DNA of 64,000 nucleotides, from the NCBI RefSeq assembly GCF_900774055.1, contig NZ_CAAGSW010000004.1, forward strand, positions 186,001 to 250,000, written 5' to 3'. Both the position numbers and the translations under genes were made by a program. The notes under the pieces are model-generated. The model did not search any database and was not told where the DNA came from. It saw only the letters and a program-made list of their open reading frames with translations. The stretch comes from Methanococcoides sp. AM1 (GTDB lineage Archaea; Halobacteriota; Methanosarcinia; Methanosarcinales; Methanosarcinaceae). Shown piece by piece: positions 1 through 8,260 of this stretch (positions are counted from its first letter, which is position 1; each line of letters starts with the position of its first letter).

Positions 1-1059
1 GGAAGGTGTTATTGGATCCTCATTGAATCGACGTATAGTAAAAGTACTACCTCGGGTAGTGATCTCCCTTCCAAGTGTTAATTGTATACGTGATCCATCA
101 GGCAATGTTGCATCGAGCAACGGATTTGCGATGGAAATATGTTTTCCACATATTTGTGCAAGCCTGATAGCGAGTGGATCCAGATGATCATCCGAATCAA
201 ACAGCACATTTGAAGGAATGGACTCATGCTTCTTATGGTATATGTAGATCGGCGTATTAGGACCATCACAGGATATATCTTCTATTAGCAGATCACGCAT
301 CATGGCATCGATCTCACCATATCCGAGATAGTCACGGATGATGTAATACATGATCTTCTCCCGTGTAAGGGTAGTGAGCCGGATCCTATAATCAACAAGG
401 AAGGTATTAACGTTAGTACGAAGGTATTCTTCTGCAACTTCCCTTGACATGCTTTTCAAGTGTGCATGAAGAACCTCAGCAATACGCTCCTTTATCATCC
501 TGAACAATTTTTCTTCTTCATCAGAAAATTTTGGCTCAAGGACCTGATATTGATACTCATGAAGATCAGAATTATAAGAGATCCTAACATAAGAATAAGG
601 TGGATTTATTTCAAAGAACTCGATCTCTTCAAACCCGGACTCTTCATCCAGAGCAATATCTACAAGAGGACCATGAATGGCCACATCATATTCCTCTACC
701 TCGTATTCTTTTGTCTTAAAAGCATTGATCACTCGATGATAGAAGGGTTCTTTCTTGAAAATGAACATTGGAGTCTCTTCAAACTCCTCAACTTCTTCTT
801 CCTCTTCTGCAATCTCTTTTATCGTCTTTTCCCATAAGGATTCAATTTCCTCTGGTAGTTTGTTTTGATCCTCACTTTCATATTCTTCATCATTGGAGAT
901 GCTTTCCATGTCCTCGATATTATCACCGAGTTCTTCTGTGTAAAGCTCCCCTGAAAGAGAATCATCTTCAACTATATCTACTATATCAACGATGCCATCT
1001 TCCACAGACTCTATCTCGTCTTCCTTCTCGGCACTTTGAGGATTCAAATTTTCAACCAT
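1..1059 (-). CDS. Type II/IV secretion system ATPase (GspE/FlaI/VirB11 family), N-terminal part, truncated by the window edge
   Basis: The minus-strand frame is open from ATG at 1059 to the left edge (353 codons). I translated it by hand because it has no stop in the window. The first ~110 residues are very acidic and low-complexity. They are followed by the N2-type domain typical of archaeal secretion ATPases and then by the conserved stretch LLDATLPDGSRIQ, TLGREITTRG and STFTIRRFNEDPITPS that precedes the Walker A domain. The ATP-binding half lies outside the window. The family powers assembly of archaella or type IV-like pili at the cytoplasmic membrane. The sequence cannot tell an archaellum motor from a pilus or adhesin system. 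The start is preceded by an in-frame stop 9 codons upstream, which limits the N-terminus. Confidence 0.85.
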   Translation of the reverse strand, partial: MVENLNPQSAEKEDEIESVEDGIVDIVDIVEDDSLSGELYTEELGDNIEDMESISNDEEYESEDQNKLPEEIESLWEKTIKEIAEEEEEVEEFEETPMFIFKKEPFYHRVINAFKTKEYEVEEYDVAIHGPLVDIALDEESGFEEIEFFEINPPYSYVRISYNSDLHEYQYQVLEPKFSDEEEKLFRMIKERIAEVLHAHLKSMSREVAEEYLRTNVNTFLVDYRIRLTTLTREKIMYYIIRDYLGYGEIDAMMRDLLIEDISCDGPNTPIYIYHKKHESIPSNVLFDSDDHLDPLAIRLAQICGKHISIANPLLDATLPDGSRIQLTLGREITTRGSTFTIRRFNEDPITPS

Positions 1060-1348
1060 TATACCACGCCTTTGGTAATCGTCATTCCTGATCATAACAA
1101 CAATAAGAACTATTAAGGCCCCCATGCCAGTCCTTGATTGCTGCTAAAAAGAGTACGCATCTACGGCTTATATAGTTACCGCAAATTGTCCTCACAACTC
1201 ATCATTATCATTATAATGTTGTGTGCTATAAATCATTATTGGTTAATTCAAAAGAATGAAAGATCGAACAGACCCATAATGAGTGAGCCAATGTAAATCT
1301 ATTTATCCACAAAAACAAAAGTAGTACAGAGTTAATAAGGTGAAAAAT

Positions 1349-2869
1349 ATGCAACTAAAAGTACAACCTATTGATATCAAAGTTGGCAAATACAAAGTAA
1401 TCCTGAACACCATCGATGCAAAGGAGCTGGGTGTCAATGAAGGGGATCGCGTTCGAATAAAAGATCATGAGACGCTTACAGCCATTGTGGATTTTACCGA
1501 GGACATGATATCACCGGGAATGATCGGTCTTTACCATGAGGTCAAGGAAGCAATGCAAAAGGAATGGACCGAAAGCATAGAAGTATTCCCTGCAGAAAAA
1601 CCAAGGTCAACATACATCATCAAAAAGGTCATGGATGCTAAAAAGCTCAGCAAAGATGAGATCGAGACACTTGTTAAGGACATCGTGGAAGAAAACCTTA
1701 GTGAGATCGAACTTGCAGCATTCCTTACTTCAACATACATTAACGACATGACAGATGATGAAACGGAATGGCTAACAAGAGCAATGATCGAAACCGGAGA
1801 TCAGCTTGAGTTCGACACCCATCCCATCATGGATAAACATTCCATCGGCGGAGTGCCGGGAAACAAGATATCCCTTCTCATAGTGCCTATTGTTGCAGCC
1901 AATGGACTTGTTATACCAAAAACCAGTTCAAGGGCAATAACCGGAGCAGGCGGGACTGCTGATCTTATGGAGATCCTTGCACCGGTCGAATTCGACGCTG
2001 ATGAGATTAAGAGGATGACCGAAAAAGTTGGTGGTGTTCTTGTGTGGGGTGGTGCCACAAATATCGCACCTGCTGATGACAAGTTGATCAAGGTCGAGTA
2101 TCCACTTTCCATTGATCCACATTGCCAGATGCTGGCATCCATTATGGCAAAAAAAGGTGCAATTGGTGCAGACCACGTTGTAATGGACATACCAACCGGA
2201 CCAGGTACAAAGATACCAACTGTCCAGGAAGGAAGAAAGCTTGCAAGGGACCTGATCAATTTGGGAGACAGGCTTGGAATGGACGTAGACTGTGCTTTGA
2301 CCTACGGCGCATCACCTGTCGGACGTACAGTTGGGCCTGCACTTGAGGTCATTGAAGCATTAAAGGTCCTTGAGAATTTCGACGGTCCTAACAGCCTGAT
2401 AGAAAAGAGTGCAGCACTGGCAGGAATGCTTCTTGAAATGGGTGGAGTGGCAACTAAGAATCAGGGATATGATCTCGCTATCGAAACCCTGAAGAATGGA
2501 AAAGCCCTTGAAAAGTTCAAGCAGATCATCGAGATACAGGGTGGAAATCCGAACGTAACCCATAAGGATATCGCAGTGGGTGAATTCACTGCAGATATTC
2601 TTGCCCCTACTAATGGATATATTCTTGAACTTGATAACAAAAGGCTGGTTCAGATCGCGAGGATCGCCGGTGCTCCAAATGACAAAGGAGCAGGTTTGTT
2701 GCTTCACAAAAAACTTGGTGAGCCGATCAAGGAAGGAGAAAAATTGTTCACCATCTATGCTGAAAAAGAATCAAAACTCAACACTGCTCTCAAAAATGCG
2801 AAGGCAAAACCACCATTCATCGCAGAGGGAATGCTTCTGGAACGTATCCAGAGCTTTAAGGAGATCTGA
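1349..2869 (+). CDS. deoA: AMP phosphorylase
   Basis: Phosphorolyses AMP to adenine and ribose 1,5-bisphosphate in the archaeal pentose-bisphosphate nucleotide salvage route, whose product normally feeds R15P isomerase and type III RuBisCO. The 506-residue protein has the archaeal N-terminal extension (about residues 1-85) and then the thymidine-phosphorylase-like fold with the motifs KHSIGGVPGNK, KTSSRAITGAGGTADLMEILAPV and YGASPVGRTVGPALE. A GTG at 1340 is in frame, but AGGTG at 1338-1342 is well spaced for the ATG at 1349, which I prefer. The gene ends 5 nt before trm56, so the two are probably co-transcribed. No partner gene of the salvage pathway lies in this window. Confidence 0.95.
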   Translation: MQLKVQPIDIKVGKYKVILNTIDAKELGVNEGDRVRIKDHETLTAIVDFTEDMISPGMIGLYHEVKEAMQKEWTESIEVFPAEKPRSTYIIKKVMDAKKLSKDEIETLVKDIVEENLSEIELAAFLTSTYINDMTDDETEWLTRAMIETGDQLEFDTHPIMDKHSIGGVPGNKISLLIVPIVAANGLVIPKTSSRAITGAGGTADLMEILAPVEFDADEIKRMTEKVGGVLVWGGATNIAPADDKLIKVEYPLSIDPHCQMLASIMAKKGAIGADHVVMDIPTGPGTKIPTVQEGRKLARDLINLGDRLGMDVDCALTYGASPVGRTVGPALEVIEALKVLENFDGPNSLIEKSAALAGMLLEMGGVATKNQGYDLAIETLKNGKALEKFKQIIEIQGGNPNVTHKDIAVGEFTADILAPTNGYILELDNKRLVQIARIAGAPNDKGAGLLLHKKLGEPIKEGEKLFTIYAEKESKLNTALKNAKAKPPFIAEGMLLERIQSFKEI

Positions 2870-2874
2870 CAAAA

Positions 2875-3411
2875 ATGCCAAGAGTAGTCATACTCCGCCT
2901 AGGCCATCGTCCTGAGAGGGATAAAAGAATAACCACACATGTCGGACTGACAGCCAGAGCACTTGGTGCAGAAGGAATGCTCCTAGCCTCCAATGACAAA
3001 GGCATTAAGAATGCCATCGAAGATGTTGCAGACCGATGGGGAGGCAGCTTTTATGTCGAGAACGATGTCAACTGGAAAAGCGAGATAGAAAAATGGAAAG
3101 AAGAAGGCGGCAAGGTCTGCCATCTTTCCATGTACGGGATAAACCTGCCTGATGCAACTGAGGATATCAAAGGCTGTGAGAAGCTCATGATCGTTGTAGG
3201 TGCCGAAAAAGTACCTACTGAAATATATGACATGGCAGACTGGAATGTTGCGGTAGGCAACCAGCCACACTCAGAAGTAGCTGCAGTTGCCCTTACCATG
3301 GACAGGATCGCACAGAATGAACCTTTAAGGCAGGAGTTCACAGATGCAGAATTAACTATCATACCCACGGAATACGGAAAAAGGGTAATTGATAATAAAA
3401 GTAAAGAATAA
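2875..3411 (+). CDS. trm56: tRNA (cytidine(56)-2'-O)-methyltransferase, Trm56
   Basis: SPOUT-class enzyme that 2'-O-methylates C56 in the T-loop of archaeal tRNAs using S-adenosylmethionine. At 178 residues it matches the usual family length. It opens with the typical VVILRLGHRPERDKR segment and carries the knotted SAM-binding region MIVVGAEKVPTEIYDMADWNVAVGNQPHSEVAA near residues 105-140. It starts 5 nt after the AMP phosphorylase stop. C56 is absent from the decayed tRNA-Cys copy near 30.4 kb, so that copy would not be a substrate. Confidence 0.95.
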   Translation: MPRVVILRLGHRPERDKRITTHVGLTARALGAEGMLLASNDKGIKNAIEDVADRWGGSFYVENDVNWKSEIEKWKEEGGKVCHLSMYGINLPDATEDIKGCEKLMIVVGAEKVPTEIYDMADWNVAVGNQPHSEVAAVALTMDRIAQNEPLRQEFTDAELTIIPTEYGKRVIDNKSKE

Positions 3412-3489
3412 GACTTGAAAAAGTTAAAAAACAACAGGAACAAATTCTTAGATATAAGAGATCAAGCATATTGGGAACAGATATCACGT

Positions 3490-3566
3490 TCCATTTAATC
3501 CTGATATCGTTCCTGTTTTGTTGTTCCATTTATCCTGATATCGTTCCTGTTTTGTTATTCCATTTC
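3490..3566. repeat. Two and a bit tandem copies of a ~34 bp unit after trm56
   Basis: The unit CCTGATATCGTTCCTGTTTT plus GTTGTTCCATTTA occurs twice in tandem with one or two differences, and a partial third copy (TTCCATTTAATCCTGATATC) starts it. Each unit has a T-rich run, and the segment AACAACAGGAAC at about 3428-3439 is complementary to part of the unit. It may serve as the transcription terminator between trm56 and the converging 3594-3809 gene. No coding role is visible. Confidence 0.6.
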
Positions 3567-3593
3567 TTTTTCCGATATCAATAATTCTTATTT

Positions 3594-3809
3594 TTATTCT
3601 TCTTCTTCATCATCATCTTCTTTTTTACTTTGTTCTTTGTCGGAATCAGAACTGACTGCTACTCCCCGGTTGACAGGAGGTTTGTCAAACTTCCCATAAC
3701 CTCTGTGCTTTTTACACCCTGGAGTTTTGGACTGTTCCATCATCAGTTCATCCAGTTCATCGTCCGTCAGTTCATCGCCCTCCAGTCCCTCTTCTTCTTT
3801 TGCGCTCAT
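3594..3809 (-). CDS. Small acidic protein of unknown function
   Basis: 71 residues with an acidic N-terminus (residues 1-23), a short basic centre (KTPGCKKHRGYGKFDKPP) and a tail of Ser, Lys and Asp/Glu ending in DDDEEEE. No catalytic motif or known domain is recognisable and it is probably mostly disordered. Its ATG begins immediately after the TGA of the NIF3-like gene (no spacer), so it is very likely translated from the same mRNA. The coupling suggests a real gene rather than a chance frame, but I do not know its role. Confidence 0.65.
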   Translation of the reverse strand: MSAKEEEGLEGDELTDDELDELMMEQSKTPGCKKHRGYGKFDKPPVNRGVAVSSDSDKEQSKKEDDDEEEE

Positions 3810-4550
3810 TCATAACACTCCGATAAATGGGTCATTGTCAATAAATTCCACATCAATGTTGAGCATGTTCTTCAGGCGCCCACAAAGTGCTTCCATTGCC
3901 GGGTTCTCTGTAGCATAATGAGTGGCATCCACAAGCAGGATGTCATCATAATTGCGCAGGATATCATGTTTAAGTTCAGCAGAAACATATGCATCGACAT
4001 TGTGTTCCCTTGCTATGTCAAGGAAATCATCCTTAAAACCACTGCCACCAAAAACCATTACATTTGAAATGGAATCTTTCCCACCCACATATTGAAGATG
4101 AGTATTAAGGCTCTTTGAAACATGGTTCACGAAAACATCAGCAGAGCACTCATCGATCCTGCCGATCCGACCCATGCCTACATCCTTCACATCAACAAGA
4201 CCAAGACGCCGGGCAAGGACGTCATTAACACCACCCTCGGCCCGGTCATAGTTCGTATGCATGGAATAAAGGGAAATACCATTATCAAGAGCGATCTTTA
4301 AAAGACCTGCAAGCTCTTTTGAGATCAGGTTCACAGAATGGAATATTAGCGTGTGATGGGTGATAAGCAAGTCCGCACCGATCTGGGCTGCACGCTTCAA
4401 GACATACTCCGTAGGATCAAGTGCAACCGCTATTCTGTTGACATCATTGTCCAGATCAAGAGTAAGGCCGATCCTGCCAATATCGAAATCCTCTGCAAGT
4501 TCAGGAGGTGCGATCTCTTCCAGTATTTCTACTATGCGTGATAGTTCCAT
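3810..4550 (-). CDS. NIF3-like (DUF34) metal-binding protein
   Basis: About 246 residues of the NIF3/DUF34 family, often annotated as GTP cyclohydrolase 1 type 2 homologue. Family motifs for the dinuclear metal site are visible: ITHHTLIFHSV in the N-terminal half, and GGSGFKDDF plus LLVDATHYATENPAMEAL in the C-terminal half. The true biochemical role of the family is unsettled. A TTG 30 nt upstream extends the frame, but MELSRIVEILEEIAPPELAEDFD is the usual N-terminus, so I start at ATG 4550. A TATA-like run at 4611-4622 lies at promoter distance. The small acidic gene follows without a gap. Confidence 0.9.
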   Translation of the reverse strand: MELSRIVEILEEIAPPELAEDFDIGRIGLTLDLDNDVNRIAVALDPTEYVLKRAAQIGADLLITHHTLIFHSVNLISKELAGLLKIALDNGISLYSMHTNYDRAEGGVNDVLARRLGLVDVKDVGMGRIGRIDECSADVFVNHVSKSLNTHLQYVGGKDSISNVMVFGGSGFKDDFLDIAREHNVDAYVSAELKHDILRNYDDILLVDATHYATENPAMEALCGRLKNMLNIDVEFIDNDPFIGVL

Positions 4551-4689
4551 GCTATAGCAATAATTTTTTGGAAATATCAATTTATCGGAAAAAGGTCCGA
4601 GATCAAATCGATAAATATATATCCGTTATGTTCATTCATACATAACGCTGACATAACGCTCATCCCAGTGTATGAGATCAAATAAACAA

Positions 4690-4945
4690 AAATGCACATT
4701 AGACCCGAACATCACACTGATATGATCGGCCCTCCCCGTACCACGCCCCTATCCACTGCATAAACTCATCTACTCCGGCAGTGGAATAAGGATTATCTTG
4801 AACAGGGTAACAGGACCATCACATATGTGCAGGCACCGAAACGGTGCTTAAGCGTAGAAGCCAGGTATAGGAAAGGATCGCAGAACATTTGGCGTGCTTG
4901 CTGCCAGAATTGCGATCATTTCCATACCGGCTCTACAAGACTCTT
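4690..4945. ncRNA. Candidate structured RNA with a 25-bp bulged hairpin; orientation uncertain
   Basis: The intergenic stretch of about 570 nt between the NIF3-like gene and the ModD-like gene has no plausible ORF but strong secondary structure. The arms 4854-4882 and 4911-4936 pair over about 25 bp, interrupted only by single bulged A residues (4859, 4863, 4869) and one mismatch. The tip contains TGGC/GCCA. A GCACC-GAAAC-GGTGC hairpin lies at 4833-4847, and an 8-bp hairpin TCCACTGC/GCAGTGGA lies near 4752-4786. On the minus strand the region ends in a T-rich run (TTTTTGTTTATTT near 4680-4693), which would suit an archaeal terminator. I could not match it to RNase P, SRP RNA, a riboswitch or a tRNA. 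Confidence 0.5.
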
Positions 4946-5147
4946 TCTAATACATAAAAAAGGAAATTAAAGGAGCTATGCATCCAGCGAAAATACAAAG
5001 ATGACTTTCTGAAATAATAAAATAACAGCGTTAATTTCAGAAGAAGTTAGCAAGATATTTATAGACCATATCAATACTTGCAATTCAGACGCAGGAATCA
5101 ATGCAATAAGACATCGACTGTATTAACATATCATAATAGGTGACAGA

Positions 5148-5942
5148 ATGATCGAACCATTTGAACATTATTTACTGGAAGATTGCCCCTATGGGGATGA
5201 GACCACTGAGATCCTTCAGATCGAAGGAGAGGGGGCTCTAAAAATAATATCAAGAGATGCAGGCATTGCAGCCTGTGCAGATGACCTTGCCGAGTTCTAT
5301 GAAAAAAAAGGACTGAAAATAATTTCATTTCTGGACAACGGGGAAAAGTTTGACAAAAATTCTATATTATTAGAGGCAGAAGGCGACCTTAGAACTATCT
5401 TCAAATTATGGAGAATATCACAGACATTCCTTTCCATGACCTGTGCCATCGCCACAAAAACAAAAAAGGTTGCAGATGCTGCAAAAGCTGTCAATCCTGA
5501 TGTAAAGATCGCCACCAGCAGAAAGACACACCCGGGTTTTCGTAAATATGAACTTAAGGCAGTCAGGGCAGGAGATGGGGATCATCACCGAAATTCCCTG
5601 AGCGATTCGATCCTTATTACACAAAATCACTTCAATGTAGTAGGTTCTTTCGGGAAGCTTAGTTCCATGAGAAAGATCGAGATCGAACCAAGGACAAAGG
5701 AAGAGGTCTTCGAATACGCACCTATTGCAGACATACTGCTTCTTGATCACTACACCCCGGAGGAGCTAAAAGAAGTGGCACCTGAGCTTAAAAAGCTCAA
5801 CCCGAAACTTGAGATCGCAGTTGGCGGCATTGAGTTCAAGGATATACCAAAATATGCAGCAGCTGTTGATATTGTTGTGACCACCGCGCCATATTACGCA
5901 AAACCTTTTGACCTAACAACAAAAATAGACCGGCTCGGATAA
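5148..5942 (+). CDS. ModD-like / nicotinate-nucleotide pyrophosphorylase family phosphoribosyltransferase
   Basis: 264 residues of the quinolinate phosphoribosyltransferase fold. The N-terminal LLEDCPYGDETTEIL, the central SRKTHPGFRKYELKAVRAGDGDHHRNSLSDSILI and the C-terminal IADILLLDHYTPEEL and IAVGGIEFKDIPKYA are in family order. GDHHRNSLSD and the short length resemble ModD, a QPRTase paralogue often found with molybdate transport genes, more than classical NadC. The substrate is unknown. The ATG at 5148 has GGTGA 8 nt upstream. The DUF364 gene starts 22 nt later, so they are probably an operon. A link to molybdenum or tungsten cofactor supply for FMD is an inference only. Confidence 0.8.
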   Translation: MIEPFEHYLLEDCPYGDETTEILQIEGEGALKIISRDAGIAACADDLAEFYEKKGLKIISFLDNGEKFDKNSILLEAEGDLRTIFKLWRISQTFLSMTCAIATKTKKVADAAKAVNPDVKIATSRKTHPGFRKYELKAVRAGDGDHHRNSLSDSILITQNHFNVVGSFGKLSSMRKIEIEPRTKEEVFEYAPIADILLLDHYTPEELKEVAPELKKLNPKLEIAVGGIEFKDIPKYAAAVDIVVTTAPYYAKPFDLTTKIDRLG

Positions 5943-5964
5943 GAGGCTGACAGGTGGAACTAAA

Positions 5965-6762
5965 ATGGGAAATAATTCTTTAATGGAAATGTTGCTTGAA
6001 CAGATCAGGCAGGAACTCGAAGAAAAACTGGATGACATCTATGTGGAAGATATCAGGGTTGGTGTCGTCTATAGCGGAGTAAGGATCACGGGCGGTTATG
6101 GAGGAATTGCAGCCACACAACCCCAATCATCCCAATCGGATTCAGCTCATTGTTCAACACTACCAAAGGCGGGCGATATGACCGGCAGGCCTGTATCAGA
6201 GATCATGGAAATGGCACTATCAGATAACACGCTCAAGGCTGTTGTCGGAGTGGCAACCGTAAATGCCCTTGCAACCATGATATGCGATAAAAATCCTGAG
6301 AAGTATAAATTCTCTGATGCTGATGTTCTTGACCTGATAAAGCCTGGTGACAAAGTTGGAATGGTAGGCCATTTCAGTCCTATGATACCAAGGATACTGA
6401 AGATCACTGAACAGCTTACAGTGATCGAAAAGAAGGAAATCTTTGATGACCGCATAACTGTGGTTCAGGAGAGTGACGCTTCAGAAGTACTTTCCGGATC
6501 AGATGTTGTCATAATAACTGCCAGCACACTGGTGAACGGGACAACGGATGAATTGATATCCATGAAAGGAAATGCACGCGAAGCCATACTTCTCGGACCT
6601 TCTGCGGTGATGTTACCGCAGCCATTCTATGACAAAGGGTTTACGGCGGTGATGGGAACACGAATAAACGATGCTGACACTATGTTAAAGATAGTCAGTG
6701 AAGCAGGCGGAACTAAGCATTTGCTTAAAAAATGCGGTGAGAAGGTCTCATTCGTTAAATAA
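5965..6762 (+). CDS. DUF364 / putative heavy-metal chelation protein
   Basis: 265 residues with a DUF4213-like N-terminal part (about 1-95) and a C-terminal Rossmann-like DUF364 part (about 120-265) with DKVGMVGHFSPMIPRI, SDVVIITASTLVNGTTDELI and LLGPSAVMLPQPFYDKGFTAVMG. The family is described as putative heavy-metal chelation and is frequently found beside metal-uptake or molybdenum genes. The reaction is not known. ATG 5965 follows the ModD-like gene closely on the same strand, which supports a joint function. Confidence 0.8.
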   Translation: MGNNSLMEMLLEQIRQELEEKLDDIYVEDIRVGVVYSGVRITGGYGGIAATQPQSSQSDSAHCSTLPKAGDMTGRPVSEIMEMALSDNTLKAVVGVATVNALATMICDKNPEKYKFSDADVLDLIKPGDKVGMVGHFSPMIPRILKITEQLTVIEKKEIFDDRITVVQESDASEVLSGSDVVIITASTLVNGTTDELISMKGNAREAILLGPSAVMLPQPFYDKGFTAVMGTRINDADTMLKIVSEAGGTKHLLKKCGEKVSFVK

Positions 6763-6811
6763 AATAATCAGATTAGAAGATAAAACCTTCACCGGTAAAA
6801 GGAATTACAGA

Positions 6812-7552
6812 ATGGATACTTTCAAGTTCTACACAAGGGAAGACACACCCTCAGAGACGATCAGACCGATCATCGACTCACTGGAGAATATCAGAGATAG
6901 CCATCAATGCAACTTTGAGATACTGGCTATAGAAGATCTCAGGGATGATGAAAAGGAAGAACTTATCGAATCCATCCGTGTTATCAGCAGGAAGAATGCC
7001 ATCGGCGTTGTCAGCAAAGGCAGGGGATCACTTCCCATCTCACGCAAGAAGAACCTGAGCAACGTAGGCATTCTCATCCATTCCCGGGATGGAAAGGATA
7101 TTTCCGTCCACCCCAATGTGAAGAACAACAAATTAACGACCGCAATCCAATACCTGAACCTTATCCAAAATTCTTCCAGTGTGGAGGAAGCACTGGAATC
7201 GAACCATATTACCGAAGATGACATCTCAAGGATGATCACCAGCCTGCCGGAGCTTATCGAACCCGGACTGACATTCCACGAGATAGAAGTAGAGGTCGAT
7301 GGCGGCAGGATAGACGCGGTCTTTATCGATGAGCAGGAAAAGCACTTTTTGATAGAGATCGAGATCAACGCAAGAGACAATGCCATCGGTCAGGTGCAGA
7401 GGTTCAAGCTGCCTTATGCTGAAAAGTACGAAGTTGATCCCGAGGATATACGTCTGGGTATCGTCTGTGCGAGTATTGACAACAGCAGGATGACAGCATG
7501 CCGTGGTGCGGGGATCGAGGTTTACTGCCTTTGTCTGAAGAAGATGGAATGA
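6812..7552 (+). CDS. Two-domain protein with a C-terminal EndoMS/NucS-like nuclease fold, catalytic lysine apparently missing
   Basis: 246 residues from ATG 6812 (AAGG upstream). The in-frame extension to 6698 overlaps the previous gene and is unlikely. Residues 1-90 form an unrecognised alpha/beta domain (VVSKGRGSLPISRKKNLSNVGILI). Residues 150-240 resemble the C-terminal nuclease domain of archaeal EndoMS/NucS: GGRIDAVFIDEQEKHFLIEIEI, then DNAIGQVQRFKLPYAEKY. In the PD-(D/E)XK motif Asp168 and Glu182 are present, but the usual E-x-K reads E-I-E, so Glu184 replaces the lysine. It may be an inactive or altered nuclease. It lies 49 nt after the DUF364 gene. Confidence 0.7.
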   Translation: MDTFKFYTREDTPSETIRPIIDSLENIRDSHQCNFEILAIEDLRDDEKEELIESIRVISRKNAIGVVSKGRGSLPISRKKNLSNVGILIHSRDGKDISVHPNVKNNKLTTAIQYLNLIQNSSSVEEALESNHITEDDISRMITSLPELIEPGLTFHEIEVEVDGGRIDAVFIDEQEKHFLIEIEINARDNAIGQVQRFKLPYAEKYEVDPEDIRLGIVCASIDNSRMTACRGAGIEVYCLCLKKME

Positions 7553-7623
7553 CGAAAATAAATTGTAAAATCGTCATCTGACAAGACATGACAGGATAAA
7601 TATCAGCCATACCATCGTATGGA

Positions 7624-8238
7624 TTATAATGAAACAGTTATCTTGTTCGTGTTTCCATAAGGCTTTCTTTCTACCAGGGATTTATCTTCAAGCTTTTTGA
7701 GTATACGGCTTACCTTTACTTTGGAAAATCCGGATTCCAGAACCAATTCACTCTGGAGGATCTCTTCTTTTTCAGCTATGATCCTGTAAAGCTTTCGTGA
7801 ATCCCCATCAAGAACTCTTGCAACAAGGTCCTTTTTGTGTTCAGTGGCATCTGGATTCACAACATTACTGACCGGATTGACCGATGATGATATGTCGTTG
7901 GATGAATTGTCGAATTCTGGAAGGGAATCAGTATCATTGAATGATGTGGAGCTAATAATGGGATCAGAAAGATACTGCCCGATTTCAGGCAAATTCTGTT
8001 TATCCGAAGTGAATATGTCCGAAGTGAACATCGTAGCACAATAGGTTGCAGCCGATGCCATCATAAGCATCAGAAAGACCGAATTTACCGGGAACATAAG
8101 AGGAACCTCAACTCCTACAGTGCTACCATCCTTAAGAGAAACAGAAAGACTGGACATTCCCTGTGAAAAAAGAAGCAGTGATAAAGAAAACAGAGATACT
8201 GCAAGGATTATCGCAAAAAATGTATCTTTCTTTTCCAT
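7624..8238 (-). CDS. Membrane-anchored winged-helix (MarR-like) transcriptional regulator
   Basis: 204 residues. Two hydrophobic segments (about residues 6-25 and 48-68) bracket a short outside loop. A low-complexity Ser/Asn/Asp linker follows (about 75-130), and then a cytoplasmic winged helix at about 140-204: LYRIIAEKEEILQSELVLESGFSKVKVSRILKKLEDKSLVERKPYGNTNKI. The start is ATG 8238 with GAGGGG 8 nt upstream; the TTG at 8253 sits inside that ribosome-binding site. It follows the 8261-9151 gene after 22 nt, suggesting it responds to or regulates that exported protein. The signal is unknown. Confidence 0.8.
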   Translation of the reverse strand: MEKKDTFFAIILAVSLFSLSLLLFSQGMSSLSVSLKDGSTVGVEVPLMFPVNSVFLMLMMASAATYCATMFTSDIFTSDKQNLPEIGQYLSDPIISSTSFNDTDSLPEFDNSSNDISSSVNPVSNVVNPDATEHKKDLVARVLDGDSRKLYRIIAEKEEILQSELVLESGFSKVKVSRILKKLEDKSLVERKPYGNTNKITVSL

Positions 8239-8260
8239 GCCAGATCCCCTCAATATTAAT

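Noticed and set aside
1801-2259. Long antisense frame inside AMP phosphorylase
   Set aside because: It is a shadow of the real gene, without start signals or recognisable sequence.
4690-4945. SRP RNA, RNase P RNA or cobalamin riboswitch
   Set aside because: The GGAA-loop/GCAG motif of SRP helix 8, the conserved P4 strands of RNase P and the B12-box pattern could not be found on either strand.
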